8,382 nucleotides of DNA from Chloroflexota bacterium. Lineage in GTDB: Bacteria; Chloroflexota; Dehalococcoidia; GIF9; AB-539-J10. Under the pieces are notes generated by a model. The model was not told the DNA's origin. It did no database searches and saw only the letters and a list, made by a program, of their open reading frames with translations. The position numbers were made by a program, and so were the translations under genes. The stretch is from NCBI GenBank assembly GCA_020346965.1, contig CP070793.1, positions 1,240,130 to 1,248,511 on the forward strand, in the 5' to 3' direction. Below are positions 1 to 6,945 of the stretch, piece after piece (the first letter of the stretch is position 1; every line of letters starts with the position of its first letter).

Positions 1-264
1 GCCATTACCCTACCAACTAGCTAATCAGACGCAAGCCCCTCTTGGAGCACCCTAAGGCTTTAATAACAAAGCATCAACTTCGCTATCACATGGGACATTA
101 GCTCGCCTTTCGGCAGGTTATTTCCCACTCCAAGGCAGGTTACTTACGTGTTACTCAGCCGTTCGCCACTAGGTTACAATCCGAAGAATATAACCCCGTC
201 CGACTTGCATGCATAAGGCGCACCGCCAACGTTCATTCTGAGCCAGGATCAAGCTCTCCACTCA
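1..264 (-). rRNA. rrs: 16S ribosomal RNA, 5' part (continues beyond the left edge of the window)
   Basis: Read on the minus strand, the sequence contains the universal 16S 5' signature (the 27F primer site, GAGCTTGATCCTGGCTCAG, at 256-238). It is followed by GAACG, GCAAGTCG, the conserved GGCGAACGGCTGAGTAACACG block, and GGGGCTTGCGTCTGATTAGC at the far end. Counting back from the E. coli position-9 G puts the mature 5' end at about 264. Only about the first 260 of ~1500 nt are present. The signature and the V1-V2 layout recall Dehalococcoidia (Chloroflexota); this is from memory of the family, not an alignment. The gene is transcribed away from the tRNA-Asp gene on the other strand. Confidence 0.97.
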
Positions 265-311
265 AAATCTTCCTTCCACTATTCAATTGTTAACGTACGG
301 ATACAGGCAAT

Positions 312-341
312 AGTATATAGAAATCTCTATTAGTTTGTCAA
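312..341 (-). promoter_or_regulatory. rRNA operon promoter
   Basis: On the minus strand there is a perfect -35 box TTGACA (341-336) and a -10 box TATACT (317-312), spaced 18 nt. The alternative TATATA (319-314) would give a 16-nt spacer. An A-rich stretch (AAGGAAAAAG) lies directly upstream of the -35 and resembles an UP element. Predicted transcription start is about 305, giving a leader of only about 40 nt before the mature 16S 5' end. Confidence 0.75.
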
Positions 342-394
342 CTTTTTCCTTGATGTCGAGTACAATAATATCTTCTCACGGTATCAGAGCAAGT

Positions 395-423
395 TTGACA
401 TTAGGAAAAATTTCTATTATAGT
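395..423 (+). promoter_or_regulatory. tRNA-Asp promoter
   Basis: A perfect -35 box TTGACA (395-400) and a -10 box TATAGT (418-423), with the optimal 17-nt spacing. The predicted start is near 430, about 14 nt upstream of the tRNA 5' end. It diverges from the rRNA promoter; the two -35 boxes are about 53 nt apart. Confidence 0.7.
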
Positions 424-443
424 TTACTATAAATTCTTTATAC

Positions 444-517
444 GGCCCCGTGGTGTAGCGGTTTAACATGCCACCCTGTCACGGTGGAGATCAGGGGTTC
501 AAATCCCCTCGGGGTCG
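444..517 (+). tRNA. tRNA-Asp (anticodon GTC)
   Basis: A full cloverleaf can be drawn. The 7-bp acceptor stem is GGCCCCG (444-450) with CGGGGTC (510-516), including one G-T pair, and the discriminator G is 517. The anticodon stem is CCACC/GGTGG (471-475, 483-487) around a 7-nt loop with anticodon GTC at 478-480. The T stem is AGGGG/CCCCT (493-497, 505-509) around TTCAAAT. G-C as the first pair and a G discriminator fit tRNA-Asp. The 3' CCA is not encoded (CTT follows), so it must be added by the CCA-adding enzyme. It appears to be a single-gene unit with its own promoter. Confidence 0.97.
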
Positions 518-556
518 CTTCTTTATATCGATAATTCAGTTACGATTCAAGAAGTT

Positions 557-578
557 AGCCTTATCGCTTCGGCTTTTT
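557..578 (+). terminator. possible weak terminator of the tRNA-Asp unit
   Basis: AGCC (557-560) can pair with GGCT (571-574), and the hairpin runs into five Ts (574-578). An alternative small hairpin has GC closing a TTCG tetraloop (566-573). The stem is only 4 bp, so this is the best candidate in the tRNA-to-protease gap rather than a secure call. The rest of 518-663 shows no gene or clear signal. Confidence 0.35.
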
Positions 579-663
579 GAGCATATTTTCGCAGCTATAG
601 CTCCAGAAGAAGCATGCGGGAGTGATTAAAGACATGGCAACTATTCGCTACACTGTTGTGTCA

Positions 664-1596
664 CTAGATAATTAATAATCCAACCAGTGTAAAGGCAGCG
701 ATAGGCGGTAGAGCTGGCATGGGCTTTCCCTTCAAAATAACCCCTTGAATCACATAGACGCTTACCAATCCCAACAATCCCAGTACAGCAATAATAGCTG
801 CTGGCTTAAAACCCTGGGCAAAGTAAACAGAGGCTGTAAGCAGACAAGGGAAGGCAATGTCGCCACCCCCCAGTATGGAGTACTCTCTATCGGCGGGATT
901 CACCTCTATTAATTTCTCTCGTTTTTTCAAGTTGAAGTTCCACTCAGAATGGTTTTTTGGAATAATTAGTGCTGGCAAAGCATTTATTTGCGATAACCTG
1001 TCCGCCATCCAGAGCATAAATCTAAAGCGAACGGCTAGAAAGTCATAGACGGCTAGTGCTAGTATAATAGCCATCGCAGTCCACGGGGTAATAAAACGAC
1101 CAAAAACTGCCCCCAAACTACTAACCGCCAGAATTAATACCAGGTTATGTAACCAGACTAGTGGTATTAAGAACCAAAATGTTCCAAATGCAACAGCGAT
1201 GGACACAGCTGCCGGAAGAGGCACGTAGAAAACAGTTGCGATAAATGTGCCCCAACTAAACAAAAGAGCAAACAAGATTCTGAGAAGAACCTTTAAAGCT
1301 CTAAGCGGGATCTTGTAGAGCGTTAGCCCCAGCACAGCTGCTGCCGCAAGAATATAGATTACAATCGGACCTAACGCTGAATGGGCTGGGACATCGATAA
1401 CCTCCCCCTCAGGTGTTGTCACTTCCCCGGGCCACCAAGATATCGGCGTAGATGGCTGAGTGGGTATTTCTATATTATTGTCTTCCAGGAATGGATCTAT
1501 ACGCGGAGCAACAAGAAGAATGAGCATTTGAGCAACGGCAAAAAGAATAAGGCCCAAATATACGGTATTCAGTTTTACCGATTTCTTTGCGCTCAT
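664..1596 (-). CDS. presenilin/signal peptide peptidase-type intramembrane aspartyl protease (family A22)
   Basis: A 310-residue polytopic membrane protein predicted to cut substrates inside the membrane. Three motifs in the expected order identify the fold: YD (Tyr184-Asp185) in helix 6, GGGD (243-246, Asp246) in helix 7, and PALP (294-297) in the last helix. The two aspartates form the catalytic dyad in presenilin, SPP and archaeal PSH. Hydrophobicity gives nine plausible helices: ~12-31, 75-93, 97-122, 127-147, 150-169, 172-190, 241-261, 265-286 and 294-310. A polar loop (~32-73) follows helix 1, and a charged loop (~198-240) separates the two catalytic helices, where presenilin is self-cleaved. 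The length fits archaeal homologues. There is no convincing Shine-Dalgarno; the ATG at 1596 is supported by the promoter just upstream. It stands alone, divergent from rny. Substrate unknown. Confidence 0.88.
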   Translation of the reverse strand: MSAKKSVKLNTVYLGLILFAVAQMLILLVAPRIDPFLEDNNIEIPTQPSTPISWWPGEVTTPEGEVIDVPAHSALGPIVIYILAAAAVLGLTLYKIPLRALKVLLRILFALLFSWGTFIATVFYVPLPAAVSIAVAFGTFWFLIPLVWLHNLVLILAVSSLGAVFGRFITPWTAMAIILALAVYDFLAVRFRFMLWMADRLSQINALPALIIPKNHSEWNFNLKKREKLIEVNPADREYSILGGGDIAFPCLLTASVYFAQGFKPAAIIAVLGLLGLVSVYVIQGVILKGKPMPALPPIAAFTLVGLLII

Positions 1597-1604
1597 ATAG
1601 TTTT

Positions 1605-1633
1605 ATTCTACATCGAAGAAAGCTTCGTGTCGA
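1605..1633 (-). promoter_or_regulatory. promoter of the presenilin-type protease gene, predicted leaderless
   Basis: On the minus strand there is a -35 box TCGACA (1633-1628) and a -10 box TAGAAT (1610-1605), each 5/6 to consensus, with a 17-nt spacer. The predicted start is about 1598 and the ATG begins at 1596, so the mRNA would have at most a few leader bases. This agrees with the absence of a ribosome binding site. Confidence 0.6.
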
Positions 1634-1635
1634 AG
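1614..1635. repeat. interlocked CGAAG / CTTCG / CGAAG inverted repeats in the protease promoter
   Basis: Three alternating half-sites lie at CGAAG 1614-1618, CTTCG 1623-1627 and CGAAG 1631-1635. The second and third form a perfect 5-bp inverted repeat with a TGT centre that covers the -35 box. The first and second form another with an AAAG centre inside the spacer. The position is that of a repressor or activator site, but no regulator is identified. Confidence 0.45.
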
Positions 1636-1804
1636 TATCACTACGACCAGTGCCTCAGGAAAACTGAAGGTTTTGAGTGAGTCTGCAGGAATGTAAGTCT
1701 GTTTTGTACAAGGTATGGAATTTTGAATGGTTATCAGATATCCCGCTCAGCGCATTTAGGGATTTAAAACAAATGAATTAATGCCTGTTTGCCAGAGCAG
1801 TTGG

Positions 1805-1833
1805 TTGACTCCGAACCGATAAAAGGTTATTAT
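1805..1833 (+). promoter_or_regulatory. rny-ymdB operon promoter
   Basis: The -35 box TTGACT (1805-1810) and the -10 box TATTAT (1828-1833) are each 5/6 to consensus and 17 nt apart. The predicted start is about 1840, giving a ~43-nt leader before the rny ATG. The remainder of the 1597-1882 intergenic stretch, apart from the divergent protease promoter, shows no gene. Confidence 0.7.
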
Positions 1834-1837
1834 TAGC

Positions 1838-1853
1838 ATGCAATGTTTTGCAT
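1838..1853 (+). promoter_or_regulatory. hairpin/inverted repeat at the predicted rny transcription start
   Basis: ATGCAA (1838-1843) and TTGCAT (1848-1853) are perfect complements around a TGTT loop. They lie exactly where transcription should begin. The element could be a 5'-terminal mRNA hairpin or a protein-binding operator; the sequence alone does not decide. Confidence 0.45.
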
Positions 1854-1882
1854 TTATTATAACAACGAAATAAAGAGGAAAT

Positions 1883-3406
1883 ATGGACTATACATTAATG
1901 ATAGGTGGCCTCGCGCTTGTCTTGGGCATCCTTGTTGGGTACTTTATCAGGCAGCTAGTAGCCAGGCGGGAGATTCAAAAAACAAGAAAAGAGGCACAGA
2001 ACTTATTAGATGAAGCGACAACTAAGTATAATGAGCTACTCCGTGCCGCAAGAGAAGAAGCTGTAAAAGTTGCCAAAGCTGCTGAGGCGGAAAGCAAGGA
2101 ACGCCGCCTTGAAATACAGCGAATAGAAAAACGTGTCAACCAGAAAGAAGAAGCGCTCGAGCGGAAGGTAGAGTCGGTAGAGCGACGTGAGCGTGATCTA
2201 GATAACAAGAAAAAAGATAACGAGCGGATAAAAGCTGAACTTCAGGCAATAAGAGAAAAGCAGCTGTCAAAGTTAGAATCCATATCAGGCACATCCACCG
2301 AAGAAGCGAGAACCCTCCTATTTCAAGAGCTAAAACTAGAGGTTGAAGAGGAAGCTTCGCAACAGGTTAGGGTATGGGAGGCACAAATAAAGGAAGAGGC
2401 CGATGAGAGGGTTCGAGATATTCTGGCCACAGCTATTCAGAGGTGTGCTACCGATGTTGTTTCAGAAACTACAATATCCGCTGTTCCCTTGCCTAGTGAC
2501 GAGATGAAAGGGCGGCTTATTGGGCGCGAGGGACGCAATATTCGTGCTCTGGAGCAAGCTACCGGTGTAGACCTCATCATTGACGATACTCCGGAGACAG
2601 TTACCATCTCTAGCTTTGACCCTATGAGGCGTGAGGTAGCTCGCGTCGCCTTAGGCAAACTTATCCTTGATGGGCGTATTCATCCAGCCCGGATTGAGGA
2701 AATCGTAGACAAAACCAAAAAAGAAGTTGAAGCCACCGTTCGCAGTGAGGGCGAACGGGCTGCCTATGAAGCTGGAATACCAAGCTTGCATCCGGAACTG
2801 ATTAAGCTGCTTGGTCAGCTCAAATTCCGTACCAGCTATGGTCAGAATGTTCTAACCCACAGTCTCGAAGTTTCCCATCTGTCAGGTATGCTAGCCGGTG
2901 AGATTGGAGCTAATGTCAGTTTAGCCAGAAAAGCTGGCCTACTTCATGATATAGGGAAAGCGATAGACCATCAAACAGAGGGTCCGCATGCTTTGATAGG
3001 TGCTGATTTAGTTAAGCAGTGGGACAAGAATCCAGTGGTAGTTCAAGCCGTTTCCGAACATCATGGCGAGGCGGACACCAGTACTGTTATGGGCTTTGTT
3101 GTTGCTGCTGCCGATGCTATAAGTGGTTCGCGCCCCGGTGCAAGACGTGAATCCTTGGAACAATATTTGAAGCGTGTCACGGACCTAGAGGACATCGCAG
3201 CCGATTTTGCCGGTGTGGAAAAAACTTTCGCTATTCAAGCTGGACGTGAAGTGCGGGTCATGGTGAAACCGGATAAAGTTGATGATTTAACGGCGATAAG
3301 ACTGGCTCGAGATATTTCAAAAAAAATAGAAGAAAACATGACATATCCCGGCCAGATAAAAGTAGTGGTAATAAGGGAGACTACGGCGATAGATTACGCT
3401 AAATAG
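1883..3406 (+). CDS. rny: ribonuclease Y (membrane-anchored endoribonuclease)
   Basis: RNase Y starts mRNA decay by internal cleavage at the inner face of the membrane. The 507 residues show the full family order: an N-terminal membrane anchor (~4-23), a long charged coiled coil (~27-180), a KH RNA-binding domain with the GxxG loop (GREG, 214-217) near 195-260, and an HD domain with His326, the HD pair His355-Asp356 in LLHDIGKA, His393-His394 and Asp411. A conserved C-terminal domain ends at ~500. The B. subtilis protein is about 520 residues, so this is complete. The start at ATG 1883 is backed by AGAGG (1874-1878) 4 nt upstream and by the membrane anchor directly following. It is the first gene of a pair with ymdB, the arrangement seen in many Firmicutes, and has its own promoter at 1805-1833. 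Confidence 0.97.
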   Translation: MDYTLMIGGLALVLGILVGYFIRQLVARREIQKTRKEAQNLLDEATTKYNELLRAAREEAVKVAKAAEAESKERRLEIQRIEKRVNQKEEALERKVESVERRERDLDNKKKDNERIKAELQAIREKQLSKLESISGTSTEEARTLLFQELKLEVEEEASQQVRVWEAQIKEEADERVRDILATAIQRCATDVVSETTISAVPLPSDEMKGRLIGREGRNIRALEQATGVDLIIDDTPETVTISSFDPMRREVARVALGKLILDGRIHPARIEEIVDKTKKEVEATVRSEGERAAYEAGIPSLHPELIKLLGQLKFRTSYGQNVLTHSLEVSHLSGMLAGEIGANVSLARKAGLLHDIGKAIDHQTEGPHALIGADLVKQWDKNPVVVQAVSEHHGEADTSTVMGFVVAAADAISGSRPGARRESLEQYLKRVTDLEDIAADFAGVEKTFAIQAGREVRVMVKPDKVDDLTAIRLARDISKKIEENMTYPGQIKVVVIRETTAIDYAK

Positions 3407-3408
3407 AA

Positions 3409-4176
3409 TTGAAAATACTCACAATAGGCGACATCATTGGTAAGCCTGGTAGGAAAGCAGTGGAGGAAATCTTACCGGGCTTGTTTTCTGAGCATGATAT
3501 TAACCTAGTAATAGGCAATGGCGAGAATGCCGCCGGCGGGCTCGGGTTGACTCCACGTACAGCTGAAGAGCTTTTTGATTCCGGAATTGACGTCATAACT
3601 ACAGGCAACCACGTCTGGGCTCAAAAGGAGATCATTCCTTACCTAGAGAGCGGACCCGCTATTCTACGCCCGTTGAATTATCCACCGACAAATCCCGGTC
3701 GCGGCTATCTGCTCGAAAAAAACGTCCTGATAGTTAATCTCGTTGGGCGTGTTTTCATAGGTCATTTCGATTGTCCCTTTCGTGCCATGGATCAATTACT
3801 AACTGAGTTTGAACACAAATCAATTCCTATTATTGTTGACTTTCATGCTGAGGCGACCTCGGAGAAAGTTGCGATGGGTAGATATCTCGATGGACGAGTG
3901 AGCGCTGTATTGGGCACCCACACGCATGTGGGCACTGTTGATGCTCAGATATTGCCCCGCGGTACTGCTTATGTCACCGATATAGGAATGGTTGGCCCCA
4001 TAGCTTCGGTTATAGGAGACGATACAAACTCTGTCCTCGATCGCTTCCTTACCCAGATACCTAGTCGCTTATCGGTTGGTAAGGGAAAAGTCAATTTCGA
4101 CGCAATTTTGGTTGAAGTAGATGAGAATACCGGCAAGGCAGTGGATATTACGAGGATCCAGAGAGCAACTGATTAA
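3409..4176 (+). CDS. ymdB: YmdB-family metallophosphoesterase (cyclic-nucleotide phosphodiesterase type)
   Basis: A 255-residue calcineurin-like phosphoesterase of the YmdB/TIGR00282 family; B. subtilis YmdB hydrolyses 2',3'-cyclic nucleotides and affects RNase Y-related gene expression. The dinuclear metal site is complete: Asp8 in GDIIGKPGR, Glu39-Asn40 in NGEN, Asn67-His68 in GNH, His146 in DFHAE, and His171/His173 in GTHTHVG. Length is typical (about 260). The start is a TTG at 3409, 2 nt after the rny stop. No close Shine-Dalgarno is seen (AAGGGAG at ~3373 is too far away), so translation is probably coupled to rny. The GDIIGKPGR motif begins at residue 7, so no later start is possible. 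It converges with sir2 across a 47-nt gap that lacks a clear terminator. Confidence 0.95.
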   Translation: MKILTIGDIIGKPGRKAVEEILPGLFSEHDINLVIGNGENAAGGLGLTPRTAEELFDSGIDVITTGNHVWAQKEIIPYLESGPAILRPLNYPPTNPGRGYLLEKNVLIVNLVGRVFIGHFDCPFRAMDQLLTEFEHKSIPIIVDFHAEATSEKVAMGRYLDGRVSAVLGTHTHVGTVDAQILPRGTAYVTDIGMVGPIASVIGDDTNSVLDRFLTQIPSRLSVGKGKVNFDAILVEVDENTGKAVDITRIQRATD

Positions 4177-4223
4177 AAGGACAGAAGGATCATTCGGTTG
4201 TTAGCTTGGCTATGAGTTGACAA

Positions 4224-4982
4224 TCAAGAAAGCTCCAGCTTCTCCACCACTTTGGACATTATATCGCCAGCTTTTTCCCGTATGGTTACTGTGGCATAGT
4301 GGTCGAAAGGGGTTTCAGTCAGATTAACGATAGCTAGTTTTGCTCCAGCCTCCACAGCGTAAGTTGGGATATACGCCGCGGGGTAAATGACAAGAGTGGA
4401 ACCAATGACAATAAAAAGCTCACAGTTGCGTGAGTGGCGGATAGCTTCCTGTAATGTTTCCTGTGGTAACGCCTCTCCGAAAAATACTGCATCTGGCTTC
4501 AGGATACCGTGACAGTCAGGACAATCAGGAACTTCTAATCCTTCCCCTATTCTTTGCAGTACTTCGTGCATAGGAAAACGTCTACTGCAGTTCAAGCACA
4601 CTGCCCACTCCATATTACCGTGAAGCTCAAACACTTTATCAGCGGGGACTCCCGCTTTCTGGTGCAGATTGTCGATATTTTGAGTGACAACGCAATCTAA
4701 TCTGCCCAAACGATAGAGCCTAGCTATTGCGTAATGGGCGGGATTTGGTTCAGCTGCAGTAAGGAGCCCACTTTCGGCCGACATCTTCCAAATATTCCTG
4801 CGAGCGACCGGGCCACTAAGGAACTTCTGAATAGTAAAATCCTCGGGATCATATCTGCTCCAGATCCCTCCCGGGCTGCGGAAATCGGGGATACCTGACT
4901 CAGTGCTTATCCCGGCCCCAGTGAACACCACCGTTCTCTTAGATTCAATGATAAGCTTAGCCAAACGCTTTATGGCTTCCAT
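4224..4982 (-). CDS. NAD-dependent protein deacylase, SIR2 family (sirtuin)
   Basis: A 252-residue sirtuin that removes acyl groups from lysine using NAD+. Visible motifs are GAGIS (22-26) and the following GIPDFRS (30-36) for NAD binding, TQNIDNLH (100-107), the catalytic His121 in ELHGN, and a four-cysteine zinc site (Cys129, Cys132, Cys154, Cys157). GSTLVIYPAA (194-203) and IVN (218-220) close the Rossmann fold. The length is that of bacterial CobB/Sir2 proteins. I do not see the Ala-Tyr-Arg pattern used by desuccinylase-type sirtuins, so deacetylase activity is the better guess. The ATG at 4982 has AGGA 8 nt upstream (4994-4991). It is the third gene of the prfA-prmC-sir2 unit, 31 nt after prmC. 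Confidence 0.95.
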   Translation of the reverse strand: MEAIKRLAKLIIESKRTVVFTGAGISTESGIPDFRSPGGIWSRYDPEDFTIQKFLSGPVARRNIWKMSAESGLLTAAEPNPAHYAIARLYRLGRLDCVVTQNIDNLHQKAGVPADKVFELHGNMEWAVCLNCSRRFPMHEVLQRIGEGLEVPDCPDCHGILKPDAVFFGEALPQETLQEAIRHSRNCELFIVIGSTLVIYPAAYIPTYAVEAGAKLAIVNLTETPFDHYATVTIREKAGDIMSKVVEKLELS

Positions 4983-5013
4983 TATCTCATTCCTATGAAA
5001 TTGACCTACCCGC

Positions 5014-5868
5014 TCACAATCCGACCTTTACTACCCTTTCGATACCACCTAAGTCAGAGATCAACTCGATACTGGCCTTCGGGAAACAGCCCTTTATTAT
5101 CGAAGTTACCTGTCTTCCCTGGTCTTTGCCTATTTCCAGGAGGAAATATCCTCCGCAATTTAGTTTTCCCGGTGTCTGTCCCAGCATTAGTTGTATTTTA
5201 TCCAGGCCGTCCGCTCCACCAGCCAAGGCCGAGCTGGGCTCAAAATTCATTATATCCGGACTCAAATCCTTGAATTCGCAATCTTTTACATAAGGCAAAT
5301 TGGCTACTATCATATCCACGGGTTGAGATAATGGCTCAAGCAGATTCCCCTGCACAAGCTCCACTTGGCTGTCAACGGCATGGCGCCGGCAATTCATATC
5401 AGCTACCTGCAAAGCCCGAACTGAAATATCAGTGGCATAAATTTTGGCTTGGGGCAATGCTATAGCAAGCGTAACAGCAATAGCTCCGCAGCCTGTGCCA
5501 ACGTCGGCTATGGTAATTCTCTTTCCCGGTTGGGAAATGCGATGAGCAAGTGCTACAGCTTGTTCTACAAGTAGTTCTGTTTCCGGTCTCGGGATAAAAG
5601 TATGATGGTCAAGGTACAGGTCAATTCCGTAGAATTCGCAGTGCCCTAGAATATAAGCAGTAGGTTCGTGGTTGAGGCGACGCTGGATAAGACTCCATAG
5701 CTGACTTATTTCTGTTGGAGCCAAAACCTTCTCGGGTTCTGTGTAAAGCTGAGTCTTGGACATCCCCAAGACATGACCCAGCAGAAGCTCAGCCTCAGCA
5801 GAGGCATCATCAATTCCTTTTCTGAGTAATGTTTGGGCAGCCGATTGTAAGGCGTCACCTAAAATCAT
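5014..5868 (-). CDS. prmC: peptide chain release factor N5-glutamine methyltransferase
   Basis: PrmC transfers a methyl group from S-adenosylmethionine to the GGQ glutamine of release factors; its main substrate is encoded just upstream. The 284 residues comprise the helical substrate-binding N-terminal part (~1-80), the FIPRPETELLVE segment (91-102) typical of PrmC, the SAM-binding loop DVGTGCGAIAV (122-132), an acidic ribose-binding residue (Asp147 in ATDIS), and the catalytic motif at 190-193. That motif reads NLPY instead of the usual NPPY. E. coli PrmC is 277 residues, so the protein is full length. ATG 5866-5868 overlaps the prfA stop (ATGA), indicating translational coupling; GGAAG lies ~11 nt upstream inside prfA. 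Confidence 0.95.
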   Translation of the reverse strand: MILGDALQSAAQTLLRKGIDDASAEAELLLGHVLGMSKTQLYTEPEKVLAPTEISQLWSLIQRRLNHEPTAYILGHCEFYGIDLYLDHHTFIPRPETELLVEQAVALAHRISQPGKRITIADVGTGCGAIAVTLAIALPQAKIYATDISVRALQVADMNCRRHAVDSQVELVQGNLLEPLSQPVDMIVANLPYVKDCEFKDLSPDIMNFEPSSALAGGADGLDKIQLMLGQTPGKLNCGGYFLLEIGKDQGRQVTSIIKGCFPKASIELISDLGGIERVVKVGL

Positions 5869-6935
5869 GTAAGAGCTGCTTCCAGTTGTTCAACTTGCTC
5901 TTTGCTGATCAGAGCTTCAATGATTTCGTCCAGTTCTCCATCCAAAATCTGCTGCAGGTTGTGAAAACTGGAGCTGATCCGGTGGTCAGTAACCCGGTTC
6001 TGGGGGAAATTGTAGGTGCGAATCTTTTCCGCTCGCTGACCACTGCCCACTTGTGTTCGCCGCTCTTCATCTATGCTTTCGAATTGCTTCCGCTGTTCGA
6101 CATCAAGCAACCTAGCTCGAAGCACCGCCATCGCTTTCATCCTGTTTCTTATTTGAGACCTTTCATCCTGGCAGGTGGCTACTATGCCTGTGGGCAAGTG
6201 CTTGATGCGAACCGCCGTAGTTACTTTATTTACATTTTGCCCGCCAGCTCCCCCGCTATGGAAAAATTCCATTTTAAGGTCATCAGGATTGATATTGAGT
6301 TCAACTTCTTCCGCTTCGGGCAGAACCGCCACTGTAGTTGTTGAGGTGTGAATACGTCCCGAGGCTTCCGTGACTGGCACCCTTTGCACTCGATGGACGC
6401 CCCGCTCATGTTTGAGTCGGCTGAAGGCGCCTTTGCCTTTGATCTCAAAAATTAGCTCCTTGAAACCGCCACGTTCACTTTGATTGCTGTCGATAATCCC
6501 AGCCTGCCAGCCCTTGGCCTGCGCATATCGGCTGTACATACGGAATAAATCAGCAGCAAAGAGACTTGCCTCATCGCCACCGGTTCCGGCTCTTATCTCC
6601 ATAATCACGTCCTTATCATCCTTGGGGTCTTTTGGCGTAAGGGAAAGCTGGAGCTTGCTAAGGAGATCATCTTGTTGCTGCTTGAGCTTGTTCACTTCTT
6701 CCTTGACTAATACCATCATTTCCGCTTCAGCACGTGAATCAAGCATAGCTTCAAGTTCCTCCAGCTCTTTGCCCTTGATTTTATATCGTTGATACGTGCT
6801 AACAATATCTTCGAGGTCAACTTTCTCCTTGCTTAACTCCTGAATCCGCCGGGGATCAGTGGCTATCTCTGGTTGAGCCAGGAGTTTGCTTACCTCGTCG
6901 TAGCGTTTTTGTATTAATTCTAGCTTTTCAAACAT
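5865..6935 (-). CDS. prfA: peptide chain release factor 1
   Basis: RF1 recognises UAA/UAG in the ribosome and triggers peptide release. From the chosen start the protein has 356 residues (E. coli RF1: 360). It shows the N-terminal helical domain, the stop-codon-reading PxT tripeptide as PVT (187-189), and the GGQ motif at 231-233 within GAGGQNVNKV. The GRIHTSTTTVAVLPE stretch (194-208) and the ERRTQVGSGQRAEKIRTYNF-type segment around 291-310 are class-I hallmarks. The reading frame is open further up to an ATG at 6974, but that would add 13 residues (SSLCCCIIMVAS-like) absent from RF1. A TATAAT box at 6951-6946 also lies downstream of 6974 and overlaps the ATG at 6947. So the start is ATG 6935. 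First gene of prfA-prmC-sir2. Confidence 0.96.
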   Translation of the reverse strand: MFEKLELIQKRYDEVSKLLAQPEIATDPRRIQELSKEKVDLEDIVSTYQRYKIKGKELEELEAMLDSRAEAEMMVLVKEEVNKLKQQQDDLLSKLQLSLTPKDPKDDKDVIMEIRAGTGGDEASLFAADLFRMYSRYAQAKGWQAGIIDSNQSERGGFKELIFEIKGKGAFSRLKHERGVHRVQRVPVTEASGRIHTSTTTVAVLPEAEEVELNINPDDLKMEFFHSGGAGGQNVNKVTTAVRIKHLPTGIVATCQDERSQIRNRMKAMAVLRARLLDVEQRKQFESIDEERRTQVGSGQRAEKIRTYNFPQNRVTDHRISSSFHNLQQILDGELDEIIEALISKEQVEQLEAALT

Positions 6936-6945
6936 GCTTGCTACC

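Noticed and set aside
857..1680. Plus-strand open frames of 63 and 99 codons over the protease gene
   Set aside because: They lie antisense to a well-supported membrane protein gene, have no family features or ribosome binding site, and are explained as shadow frames.
4166..4200. CAACTGA/TCGGTTG 7-bp inverted repeat spanning the ymdB stop, considered as a shared terminator between ymdB and sir2
   Set aside because: It contains a G-T pair, has a 21-nt loop, overlaps the ymdB stop codon and is not followed by a T-run on either strand.
4995..6792. Several plus-strand open frames of about 90-170 codons across prmC and prfA
   Set aside because: Antisense to conserved genes with complete motifs; their translations show no recognisable domain.
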